The notes under the pieces are model-generated. The model had not been told where the DNA came from. It ran no database searches and saw only the letters and a list, made by a program, of their open reading frames with translations. This document shows positions 1-6,143 of a stretch of DNA of 9,995 nt, piece after piece. A program made the position numbers and the translations under genes. Position 1 is the stretch's first letter; each line of letters opens with the position of its first letter. The stretch comes from Clostridia bacterium (lineage in GTDB: Bacteria; Bacillota; Clostridia; Oscillospirales; CAG-272): NCBI GenBank assembly GCA_017518025.1, contig JAFWWR010000081.1, positions 1-9,995 of the forward strand, read 5' to 3'.

Positions 1-23
1 TATCCGCTCGGACGAGCCGGGAC
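1..23 (-). repeat. 23-bp repeat, copy 1 (cut by window edge)
   Basis: Positions 1-23 are identical to 5682-5704. The match stops at position 24, while its other end meets the window edge, so the true repeat may extend further left. In the second copy the repeat is part of the 3' end of a small lipoprotein gene. Here the equivalent minus frame is closed by a stop a short way upstream, so this copy is not obviously coding. Confidence 0.7.
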
Positions 24-226
24 ACAGTCCCGACGGCCCCCTCGCGGGCGGATCTCGCTCCCCCCTTCACCCCCCGTTCGCGGTATGTCCCGGGTGAATC
101 AAACTCTCCCATCCCGCGATATGTTCGAATACTAAAGGGGTCAGTTGTAAACATCTGCTTCTCACATCATCGCATTTTCGTTATCGGAGAGCGTTTGAAA
201 AGAATTGTTAATGAGCAAAAAAGTCA
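1..226. other. Non-coding flank, no gene seen
   Basis: No convincing gene lies here on either strand; frames are short, without a ribosome site or recognisable protein. Positions 18-32 form a small hairpin (CGGGAC, loop ACA, GTCCCG). Positions 1-23 belong to a repeat found again at 5682-5704. The segment from about 120 to 226 is more AT-rich than the neighbouring operon. A TTCGAAT at 124-130 resembles a tRNA T-loop but has no pairing T-stem. Confidence 0.6.
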
Positions 227-295
227 GGCGCGAAGTATTTCGCGCCTTTTCTGAAAAGTTTTGAGGGGTGTGGGGGACTTTTTCAAAAGTCCCCC
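217..295 (-). terminator. Two-hairpin 3' element downstream of copZ (copy A)
   Basis: Read on the minus strand, four bases after the copZ stop comes a 10-bp perfect hairpin (295-286 pairing with 281-272, loop TGAA). A linker containing CTTTTCAGAAAA follows, then a second perfect hairpin (GGCGCGAA/TTCGCGCC, 246-227, loop ATAC), then TGAC and six T (222-217). The last hairpin plus T-tract is a classic intrinsic terminator for the copA-copZ transcript. Related elements follow aqpZ (3775-3941) and sipL (7661-7743). Confidence 0.8.
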
Positions 296-299
296 GCGT

Positions 300-518
300 T
301 TATTTCACCGTTGCGGTGTATCCCAGGGCGGACACGGCTTCGATGAGCTTGTCCACGGGGATCTTCGCGGGGCATTTCACCTTTGCCAGTCCCTCCGCGA
401 GAGACACGTCCGCCTTACAACCGAGTGCTTTCAGCGCGTCGGTCACCCGGGCGACGCACTTTTCGCAGTGCATCCCGTCGATCCTCAGATCCACGTCTTT
501 TTTCTTTCCGAACAGCAT
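300..518 (-). CDS. copZ: Copper chaperone CopZ-like, HMA domain
   Basis: A 72-residue cytosolic heavy-metal-associated (HMA) domain protein that by family binds Cu(I) and hands it to the CopA ATPase. The metal site is GMHCEKC, with Cys18 and Cys21; the rest fits one ferredoxin-like beta-alpha-beta-beta-alpha-beta fold ending in the typical LGYTATV strand. Two further cysteines (34 and 49) lie outside the motif. The ATG start has a good GGAGGT site (526-531) seven bases upstream, placed in the 15-base gap after the copA stop, so it is the second gene of the copA operon with its own translation start. A two-hairpin terminator follows four bases after the TAA. The pairing with copA makes copper more likely than other metals. 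The identification is firm; metal specificity is inferred. Confidence 0.9.
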   Translation of the reverse strand: MLFGKKKDVDLRIDGMHCEKCVARVTDALKALGCKADVSLAEGLAKVKCPAKIPVDKLIEAVSALGYTATVK

Positions 519-533
519 GATATATACCTCCGT

Positions 534-2828
534 TTATTGTTTTTCCTTCATTTTCCGCCGCGCCCGCTCCGGCGTCCACCGGGTCAGCCGCAGGGCGTTC
601 GACACCACGGTGATGCTGGACAGCGACATGGCCGCCGCCGCGATCATGGGCGTCAGAGAGAGCCCGAAGGGCGGATACAGAACGCCCGCCGCCAGGGGGA
701 TGCAGAGCACGTTGTAGAAGAACGCCCACATGAGATTCTGTTTCACGATCCGCATCACGTCCCGGCTCAGCATCACCGCCGAGGACGCGTCCCGCAGGTC
801 GTTCCTCACCAGGACCGCGTCCGCGGACTCTATCGCCACGTCGGTGCCGGCTCCCACGGCGATACCCACGTCCGCACGCGCAAGAGAGGGCGCGTCGTTG
901 ACTCCGTCGCCGATCATCACCGTCACCCGCCTGCGGCCGTCGCCCGCCGCCTCGCCGCTCATTACGGCGGACACGGCTTCGTCCTTCCCGTCGGGCTTCA
1001 CCGAGGCGATCACGTCGTCCTTGCCGATCCCCAGCTCGCGCCCCGCCGCCTCCGCGGTGACCGCGTTGTCGCCGGTCAGCATCATAACCGTGCACCCGAG
1101 GGCGCGCATTTCCTCCACCGCCTCGCGGCTGGTGGGCTTTATCCGGTCACGCAGAGCGATGATCCCGGCGATCCCGCCGTCACGCGAGACGAACACCGGG
1201 GTTTTCCCCTCGGCGGCGAGATTTTCCGCCGTTTTCTCCATATCTTCCGTCAAGGCGCAGCCGACGAACTTCAGATTCCCGGCGCAATACCGGGCTCCGC
1301 GGATCAGACCCTCCACTCCGCCGCCTCCGTGGGCGACGTAGTCCTCCGCTTCCGGGATCTTGACGCCGCGATCCTCCGCGTACGTCACGACGGCGCGGCC
1401 GATGGGATGCTCGCTCTTTTTCTCAAGCGCCGCCGCGGCGGAGAGAAGCTCCCCTCCGTCTCCCGAGGCGGAGATCACGTCCGTCACCTCCATTTTGCCC
1501 TCGGTCAGCGTTCCCGTCTTGTCCGTCAGTATCACCTCGGCGCGGCCGAGAGTCTCCAGCGCTTCCGCCGATTTTATCAGGATCCCGTGGCGCGCGCCGC
1601 TCCCCACGCCGCACATGACGGCGGTGGGCGTCGCCAGCCCCAGAGCACAGGGACAGGAGATCACAAGCACGCACACGGCGAATCTCACCGCCCGGCTGAG
1701 TCCCGCACCTGCGACGAGCCACACGATCAGCGTCACAACGGCGATAAGCACCACCACGGGCACGAATATACCGCTGATTTTGTCAGCAAGCCGCTGCACC
1801 GGCGCCTTGGAGGACGACGCCTCCTCCACCAGCGCGGCGACCCGCGCCACGGTGGTCTCCTCACCGGTCCGGGTGGCCTTCATCCGGACGAATCCGGACG
1901 TCAGCACCGATCCCGCCGCCAGCGCGGAGCCGGTCTCTTTCTCGACGGGGACGCTCTCGCCGGTGATGACCGCCTCGTCGCAGGAGCCGGTCCCCGAGAT
2001 CACGACTCCGTCGCAGGGCACGCCGCCTCCGGCGCGGATAAGCACCACGTCTCCCGGCTCGATGAGGTCCGCGGAGACGGTGACGATACCGCCGTCACGC
2101 TCGATCTCCGCCGTCTTCGGCGCAAGCTCCAGCAGCGCCGTCACCGCCCGGGTGGTCCTGCGGTTTTCCCTGCCCTCCAGGGTCTTCCCGAGGGAGATCA
2201 GCACCGGGATCATGGCGGCAGATTCAAAGAAAAGCTGTTCCGTGAGGCCGTGTCCCTTGCCTCCCGTCGCCGCCGCGACGAATATCCGCACGGTGACGAA
2301 GATCCCGTAGATGAACGACGCGCCCGCACCCGTGGCGATGAGAGTGTTCATGTTGGGGGCGCGGTTCAGCACGGCCTTCACCCCGTCGGTGAAATAGTGT
2401 CCGTTCAGTATCAGCACCGGCAGCGTCAGGGCGAGCTGTACCGCCGCGTTCACCGCCGGCGCCCATCCGCCGCCGTGGGGATCCATGAACGGCGGCAAGG
2501 GCAGCCCTATCATGTGACCCATGGTGATATACATCAGAACGAGGCACAGCGCGGCGGAGATGACGAGCCGCCGCACCCGTTTTTTGAATTCGCCGTCGTC
2601 CTCCTCCCGCCGCGGGGTCCCGAGCGTCGCGGAGTACCCGGCGCGGCTGACGGCGGCGCAGATCGCCTCCGGCGAGGCGACGCCCTCGTCGTATTCCGTC
2701 ACCATGGTCCCGGTGAGAAGCGACACCGCCGCGTCTGTCACGCCCTCAACGGAGCGCGCAGCCCGTTCCACCGCAGCGGAGCAGGCGGAGCAGCTCATGC
2801 CGGTGACCGTGAATTTACGTTTCGTCAA
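534..2828 (-). CDS. copA: Copper-exporting P1B-type ATPase CopA
   Basis: A 764-residue membrane ATPase that by family pumps Cu(I) out of the cytoplasm. In order: one N-terminal HMA domain with GMSCSAC (Cys13, Cys16); membrane helices from about 87 to 217; actuator domain with TGES at 289-292; the metal-binding CPC at 392-394 in SCPCALGLATP; phosphorylation site DKTGT at 436-440 (Asp436); the P1B-specific HP dipeptide 474-475; TGDN at 585-588; GDGVND at 640-645; and last helices carrying YN (705-706) and MSLSS (734-738), the residues that with CPC mark Cu(I) pumps. The start is TTG at 2826-2828, with GGGAGG seven bases upstream; it places the HMA strand at the expected distance. It is complete and of normal length. 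It is first in a two-gene operon with copZ. No copper regulator of the CsoR or CopY type is visible in the window. Confidence 0.97.
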   Translation of the reverse strand: MTKRKFTVTGMSCSACSAAVERAARSVEGVTDAAVSLLTGTMVTEYDEGVASPEAICAAVSRAGYSATLGTPRREEDDGEFKKRVRRLVISAALCLVLMYITMGHMIGLPLPPFMDPHGGGWAPAVNAAVQLALTLPVLILNGHYFTDGVKAVLNRAPNMNTLIATGAGASFIYGIFVTVRIFVAAATGGKGHGLTEQLFFESAAMIPVLISLGKTLEGRENRRTTRAVTALLELAPKTAEIERDGGIVTVSADLIEPGDVVLIRAGGGVPCDGVVISGTGSCDEAVITGESVPVEKETGSALAAGSVLTSGFVRMKATRTGEETTVARVAALVEEASSSKAPVQRLADKISGIFVPVVVLIAVVTLIVWLVAGAGLSRAVRFAVCVLVISCPCALGLATPTAVMCGVGSGARHGILIKSAEALETLGRAEVILTDKTGTLTEGKMEVTDVISASGDGGELLSAAAALEKKSEHPIGRAVVTYAEDRGVKIPEAEDYVAHGGGGVEGLIRGARYCAGNLKFVGCALTEDMEKTAENLAAEGKTPVFVSRDGGIAGIIALRDRIKPTSREAVEEMRALGCTVMMLTGDNAVTAEAAGRELGIGKDDVIASVKPDGKDEAVSAVMSGEAAGDGRRRVTVMIGDGVNDAPSLARADVGIAVGAGTDVAIESADAVLVRNDLRDASSAVMLSRDVMRIVKQNLMWAFFYNVLCIPLAAGVLYPPFGLSLTPMIAAAAMSLSSITVVSNALRLTRWTPERARRKMKEKQ

Positions 2829-2842
2829 TTTATATCCTCCCG

Positions 2843-2860
2843 CGCGGCGCCGTCGCCGCG
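2843..2860 (-). other. GC-rich hairpin in copA leader
   Basis: On the minus strand CGCGGCG (2860-2854), loop ACGG, CGCCGCG (2849-2843) forms a perfect 7-bp stem. It ends one base before the GGGAGG ribosome site (2841-2836). It lies between the predicted transcription start (about 2878) and the gene, so it would be at the mRNA 5' end and could affect translation or stability. A DNA operator role cannot be excluded. Confidence 0.55.
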
Positions 2861-2884
2861 TTTTTCTGTTTCAGCTATATAATA

Positions 2885-2913
2885 ATTGTACTTTTTCCGG
2901 TTTGTTTTGTCAA
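2885..2913 (-). promoter_or_regulatory. Sigma-A promoter for copA-copZ
   Basis: On the minus strand a consensus TTGACA (2913-2908) is followed after exactly 17 bases by TACAAT (2890-2885). The predicted start is near 2878, giving a leader of about 50 bases. No palindromic CopY box (TACAnnTGTA) is seen around it. With such a strong core promoter, repression by an unlinked regulator is likely, but this is inference. Confidence 0.75.
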
Positions 2914-2971
2914 GCAGAGGGAGACGGACTTCCTCTTTTTTTCTCCTCGGCGTTATTTTTCACAAATTCCC

Positions 2972-3000
2972 TTGAAAAACCGCGCGGGATATGTTAAAAT
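2972..3000 (+). promoter_or_regulatory. Sigma-A promoter for aqpZ, extended -10
   Basis: TTGAAA (2972-2977), 17 bases, TAAAAT (2995-3000), with TGT immediately before the -10 hexamer, so an extended -10 of the TGn type. It is divergent from the copA promoter; the two -35 elements are about 60 bases apart. The predicted start is near 3007, giving a leader of about 90 bases. Confidence 0.7.
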
Positions 3001-3006
3001 TGACCA

Positions 3007-3097
3007 CGTAGAAGACGCCCTCCCTATGCGAGGACGCAAATAACGGCGGCGCGAGTATGACCCCGCGCCGAAAACAAATCAAAGGAGGAAAACATCA
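3007..3097 (+). other. aqpZ 5' leader with stem-loop
   Basis: The predicted untranslated leader of about 90 bases contains a 7-bp GC stem, CGGCGCG (3047-3053) with CGCGCCG (3064-3070), loop of 10. An A-rich linker and a strong AAAGGAGG ribosome site (3081-3088) follow. The first part can also form a weak CCTC/GAGG hairpin. It does not match a riboswitch class I can recognise. Confidence 0.45.
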
Positions 3098-3766
3098 GTG
3101 AAATCGTTCAGAAAGTACCTTGCGGAATTCATCGGCACCTTCGTGCTCGTGTTTTTCGCCTGCGGGACTGCCTGCGTAGTCGGCTGTGACACAAAAGGCG
3201 GGTATCTCATGACAGCCCTTGCGTTCGGTCTCGTGATCGTGGCCATGGCGTACTCCATCGGCAACGTCTCCGGCTGCCACATCAACCCCGCGGTCTCCAT
3301 CGCAATGCTGGTCAGCGGCAAAATGGGTATCGGTGACTTTATCGGCTACGTCGTCGCGCAGTTCGCGGGCGCCATAGCCGGAGCGGCGGCTCTGATCCCC
3401 TTCGTTCCCGGCGGAGCGGGCGGCGGCCTCGGCTCCAACGCGCTCTTTGACGGCAATATCGTCCTTTCCCTCATCATCGAAGCGATCCTGACCTGCGTCT
3501 TCGTTCTCGCGATCCTGGGAGTCACCTCCAAGAAGGAGAACGGCGCGGTGGCGGGCATCGTCATCGGCCTGACGCTGACGCTGGTCCACATCATCGGCAT
3601 CCATTTCACCGGCACGTCCGTGAACCCGGCGCGCAGCTTCGGTCCCGCTCTGTTCGCAGGCGGCGACGCGCTGAAGAACGTCTGGGTCTTCATCCTCGCT
3701 CCGCTGGTCGGCGGCGTCATCGCGGCGCTGATCTATAAGATCCTCGCGCCCGAGAAGAAGAAATAA
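3098..3766 (+). CDS. aqpZ: Aquaporin Z-type water channel
   Basis: A 222-residue major intrinsic protein forming a six-helix inner-membrane channel. The two NPA half-helix motifs are intact: HINPAVS (Asn63-Pro64-Ala65) and SVNPARS (Asn176-Pro177-Ala178). The selectivity filter can be read by alignment to E. coli AqpZ: Phe43 in ALAFGL, His164, Thr173 and Arg179, with the same spacing as AqpZ Phe43/His174/Thr183/Arg189. That is the narrow, water-selective set, not the glycerol-facilitator set. The GTG start has AAAGGAGG nine bases upstream, and the sequence begins with the usual K-x-x-AEFIGTF first helix. It is a single gene with its own promoter and terminator. A Gly-rich loop (105-112) lies between helices 3 and 4. 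Family is certain; water selectivity is inferred from the filter. Confidence 0.95.
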   Translation: MKSFRKYLAEFIGTFVLVFFACGTACVVGCDTKGGYLMTALAFGLVIVAMAYSIGNVSGCHINPAVSIAMLVSGKMGIGDFIGYVVAQFAGAIAGAAALIPFVPGGAGGGLGSNALFDGNIVLSLIIEAILTCVFVLAILGVTSKKENGAVAGIVIGLTLTLVHIIGIHFTGTSVNPARSFGPALFAGGDALKNVWVFILAPLVGGVIAALIYKILAPEKKK

Positions 3767-3774
3767 ATAAATAT

Positions 3775-3941
3775 GAGGGGGCGTCTTTGAAAAGGCGTCC
3801 CCTCCCTGTTTGCCCGAAATCGCCGTGAGGCGGCGATTATCAAAAAGAAACTTCATCTGCCACCGGCAGCGGTCGGCGGGCTCCCCCGAGAAACTTTTCT
3901 GAAAAGGGCGCGGAAATCATTCCGCGCCCTGTACTTTTTTT
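3775..3941 (+). terminator. Two-hairpin 3' element downstream of aqpZ (copy B, with insert)
   Basis: Eight bases after the aqpZ TAA a 13-bp stem begins (3775-3787 with 3792-3804, two G-U pairs, loop TGAA). After about 100 bases comes CTTTTCTGAAA (3894-3904), then a perfect 11-bp GC hairpin (3905-3915 with 3920-3930, loop ATCA), GTAC and seven T (3935-3941), a strong terminator for plus transcripts. Read from the other side, the second hairpin is followed by TTTTC and could serve uxaC. The middle segment carries extra hairpins (AATCGCCG/CGGCGATT, 3818-3838; CTGCC/GGCAG, 3857-3869). No gene is seen between 3767 and 4036. Confidence 0.75.
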
Positions 3942-4036
3942 GTTATTGCCGCGGTAGCCCGCCGCCGATGCAGGCGACGCGGACGCCGGTCATTTTGACG
4001 TTTCAAATTATATGATCGCCTCCGCAGGTCATACGG

Positions 4037-5428
4037 TCACAGATCGAAATACCGTTTTGCGTTCTCAAAGCAGATCCCGCGGATCAGCTCCGTGAGCGTC
4101 TTCCTGTCGTCGGGGTACTCCCCCGCCTCGACCCAGCCGCCGATCAGATCGCACAGTATCCGGCGGAAGTACTCGTGGCGCGTGTACGACAGGAACGACC
4201 GGGAGTCCGTGAGCATCCCGATGAAGTTCCCCAGCACCGACAGGTCCGCCAGGGACTTCAGGTGAGCCGTCATGCCCGCCTTCGTGTCGTTGAACCACCA
4301 GGCGACGCCGTGCTGGATCTTGCCGGGCACGCCCGCGCCCTGGAAGCACCCGATGACCGTGTCGATGAGGGCGTTGTCCGAGGGGTTCAGCGAATATATG
4401 ACCGTGCGCGGCAGGCAGCCGCGGCGGTCAAGCTCGTCGAGGAACGATGCCAGCGCCGCGCCGTCGTCCGTGACGGACACGCAGTCGAATCCCGTGTCCG
4501 GCCCGAGGCGCGAGAACATTTTCGAGTTCACGTTGCGCCGTGCGCCGTAGTGGAGCTGCATCACCACGCCCCGCCGGGCGTATTCCCCGCCGAGGAACAG
4601 GAGCATATCGGTCTTGAACGCGTCGGCGGCGCGGGGTTCGATCTCCTCTCCCGCCATGGCGCGGGAGAAGGTGTCCCTGATACTGCCCCCGTCCGCGATC
4701 TCGCAGACCATCCGGTCGAGACCGTGATCGCTGGCGCGGCACCCGAGAGAGCAGAACAGATCCAGCCGCGTCGACAGGGCCGCCTTCAGGTCGTCGGGAC
4801 AGCCGATCGTGACTCCGCTCACGCCGGAGAGGCGGCGGATATAGTCGGAAAAGCCGGGTTTGTCTATGTTGATCGCCTTATCGGGGCGGAACGACGGCAG
4901 CACCGCCGCGGAGCAGACGCAGCTTCCGGCGATGGCCTTGTGGTGCTCCAGCGAGTCCGCCGGATCGTCGGTGGTGCCGATCATCATCACGTTCGACCGG
5001 CGGATGACGTCGTTGACGGAGAGGGTCTTCAGCTTCTCCTTTGTCAGCTCCCACACCTCGTCCGCGGTGTCCGGAGAAAGGATCCCGTCGAAGCCGAAGT
5101 ATCTTTTCAGCTCCAGGTGGGTCCAGTGGTACATGGGGTTGCCGATGCACTTGGGGATCACCCGGCAGAAGCGGTCGAACTTCTCGCGGTCGGACGCGGA
5201 GCCGGTGATCTCGTCCTCTCCGACGCCGTCCGAGCGGATGAGGCGCCACTTGTAGTGGTCGCCGCCGAGCCAGACCTCGGTGATGTTGCCGAAATGCGCG
5301 TCGGCGGCGATCTGCGCCGGGTCGATGTGGCAGTGGTAGTCGATTATGGGCAGGCCCTCCGCCGCGCCGTGGTACAGAGCCCGCGCGGTCTCGGTCGTGA
5401 GCAGGAAATCGTCAGTTATGAACGCCAT
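4037..5428 (-). CDS. uxaC: Uronate isomerase UxaC
   Basis: A 463-residue cytosolic enzyme of the amidohydrolase-like UxaC family that converts D-glucuronate to D-fructuronate and D-galacturonate to D-tagaturonate, the first step of hexuronate breakdown. It is full length for the family. Recognisable blocks are the HxH pair in YHCHIDP (His32, His34), GNPMYHWTHLELKRYFG (96-112), QLHYGARRN (291-299), HGVAWWFNDT (373-382) and MLTDSRSFLSYTRHEYFRR (405-423), which carries the conserved Asp408. The ATG start has a modest AAAGGGA site and a TATAAT about 40 bases upstream. It is a single gene; uxaB, uxuA, kdgK and a uronate transporter, the usual partners, are not next to it. It suggests use of plant pectin or host glycan uronates. 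Confidence 0.96.
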   Translation of the reverse strand: MAFITDDFLLTTETARALYHGAAEGLPIIDYHCHIDPAQIAADAHFGNITEVWLGGDHYKWRLIRSDGVGEDEITGSASDREKFDRFCRVIPKCIGNPMYHWTHLELKRYFGFDGILSPDTADEVWELTKEKLKTLSVNDVIRRSNVMMIGTTDDPADSLEHHKAIAGSCVCSAAVLPSFRPDKAINIDKPGFSDYIRRLSGVSGVTIGCPDDLKAALSTRLDLFCSLGCRASDHGLDRMVCEIADGGSIRDTFSRAMAGEEIEPRAADAFKTDMLLFLGGEYARRGVVMQLHYGARRNVNSKMFSRLGPDTGFDCVSVTDDGAALASFLDELDRRGCLPRTVIYSLNPSDNALIDTVIGCFQGAGVPGKIQHGVAWWFNDTKAGMTAHLKSLADLSVLGNFIGMLTDSRSFLSYTRHEYFRRILCDLIGGWVEAGEYPDDRKTLTELIRGICFENAKRYFDL

Positions 5429-5466
5429 TTTATGTCCCTTTCAGTATAATCAGTTCTTTCCGCTTT

Positions 5467-5472
5467 ATTATA
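5467..5472 (-). promoter_or_regulatory. Probable -10 box for uxaC
   Basis: A perfect TATAAT on the minus strand, about 40 bases before the uxaC start. At 16-18 bases upstream there is only a poor -35 (TTCCCT-like), so the promoter may be weak or need an activator. Confidence 0.45.
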
Positions 5473-5645
5473 CAACATATTTCCGCAAAAGGGAAGAAAA
5501 ATGCGCGGGAGAATTACTCTTCCGCGGGGGTATTTTGTAGGGAGATGTTATTGCCTCATCTGCTAATTCCGTATAACATTTTTGACAGTCCCATTATCCT
5601 CTGACCCCGATGCACTTTTTCTCGTCACAGAAGAGAAAACCTGCA

Positions 5646-5963
5646 CTAAAAGAAAAGTCGGAAGGGGGATCGAGCCCGCTTTATCCGCTCGGACGAGCCG
5701 GGACCTCCGGGACCTCCGCCCTGTCCGCCGGGCATATCAGGAGGCGTTTCACCGGACTCCTCGGGAGGTGCCTCTCCCGGCTCCCCAGGAGGCGTATCTC
5801 CGGCCTCCTCCGGGAGGGTCTCGTCGGACGTATCCCCGTCAAGTACCGCCTGTCCGGTGGATGTCGATATCTGCTCGCTTGTTTGAGTGGTAGTCTTGTT
5901 CCCGCACGCCACAAGCGCCGCGGCGAGGATGAGGGCAACTATTATCGCAATCAGTTTTTTCAT
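5646..5963 (-). CDS. Small Pro/Gly/Glu-rich lipoprotein, function unknown
   Basis: A 105-residue predicted lipoprotein. The start is ATG at 5961-5963, preceded by AAAGGAGA; an upstream in-frame ATG lacks a ribosome site and would spoil the signal peptide. Residues 1-20 are a type II signal (MKKLIAI then a hydrophobic core, LVAC lipobox, Cys20 as lipid anchor). A Thr/Ser-rich stretch follows, then three tandem 8-residue repeats around GETPP (about 55-78), a Gly/Pro run (79-89), and an odd basic-aromatic tail ending in RSPFRLFF. The tail lies in and beyond the 23-bp repeat (5682-5704) and looks foreign, so the original 3' end may have been replaced. It probably acts as a flexible surface tether or wall spacer, but no catalytic domain is visible and the function is unknown. 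Confidence 0.7.
   Translation of the reverse strand: MKKLIAIIVALILAAALVACGNKTTTQTSEQISTSTGQAVLDGDTSDETLPEEAGDTPPGEPGEAPPEESGETPPDMPGGQGGGPGGPGSSERIKRARSPFRLFF
5682..5704 (-). repeat. 23-bp repeat, copy 2, inside lipoprotein gene 3' end
   Basis: Identical to positions 1-23. It encodes the last part of the Gly/Pro run and SSERI (residues 87-94) of the small lipoprotein. Sequence from 5648 to 5681 could also belong to the element, but its counterpart would lie outside the window. Confidence 0.7.
5740..5811 (-). repeat. Three tandem 24-bp coding repeats
   Basis: On the plus strand three consecutive 24-base units start with GGAGG at 5740, 5764 and 5788. They are imperfect but clearly related (GGAGGCGT or GGAGGTGC, then CTCC or TTCA positions, then CTCC/CTCG). 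In the lipoprotein they give an 8-residue repeat with core G[DE][TA]PP. Such in-frame units commonly expand or contract between strains. Two 9-base units GGACCTCCG lie nearby at 5701-5718. Confidence 0.65.
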
Positions 5964-6005
5964 GACTTTATCTCCTTTACTATGATTATGGTTTCGTGCC
6001 CGATC

Positions 6006-6039
6006 GGAAGAGGTTTTTCCTCTTTCGCCTCCGATTATA
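6006..6039 (-). promoter_or_regulatory. Probable -10 and structured leader of the small lipoprotein gene
   Basis: On the minus strand TATAAT (6039-6034) is followed by a leader able to fold into AAGAGG/CCTCTT with an AAAAA loop (6024-6008), extended by an outer ATCGG/CCGAT pairing with a one-sided bulge. The AAAGGAGA ribosome site and ATG come after it. No good -35 is seen 16-18 bases upstream. A T-rich stretch farther upstream belongs to the terminator of the next gene. Confidence 0.4.
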
Positions 6040-6107
6040 AGACACAAACCTTAAAGGAGCATTAAAAAGAACAAAAATTTTTTCTTTTGTTAAAAGATTT
6101 GTTCGAC

Positions 6108-6143
6108 AAAAAAACGCACGCCGATCCGAACACGGTGTGCGTT
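6108..6143 (-). terminator. Intrinsic terminator of the XRE gene
   Basis: On the minus strand AACGCAC and CCG (6143-6133, one mismatch) pair with CGG and GTGCGTT (6123-6113) around a 9-base loop. Two of the stem-closing pairs and further T form a seven-T run (6114-6108). The stem starts at the stop codon of the regulator gene, so the gene ends inside its own terminator. Confidence 0.75.

Noticed and set aside
110..145. TTCGAAT resembling a tRNA T-loop
   Set aside because: The flanking bases do not form a T-stem and no acceptor or anticodon arm can be found.
261..2882. Very long plus-strand open frame (873 codons) opposite copA
   Set aside because: It is antisense to a clear copA. Its product is rich in Arg, His, Gly and Pro with no domain, which is what a GC-rich coding strand gives in reverse.
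3020..3060. GGACGCAAA in the aqpZ leader, resembling part of a c-di-GMP-I riboswitch
   Set aside because: The other fixed blocks (GGCAAACC, the GAAA-type loop receptor and the GGTAGCGGGG-like region) are absent and the leader before it is too short.
3095..3856. 253-codon minus frame opposite aqpZ
   Set aside because: Antisense to a certain aquaporin gene; Asp/Arg/Gly-rich shadow with no known fold.
4175..5449. Long plus-strand open frame (424 codons) opposite uxaC
   Set aside because: Full overlap with an unmistakable uxaC; composition of a shadow frame and no ribosome site.
5560..5615. Minus-strand GGGACTGTCAAAAATG, reminiscent of the end of an IS256-like element
   Set aside because: No partner inverted repeat, target duplication or transposase fragment is found, so chance similarity is enough.
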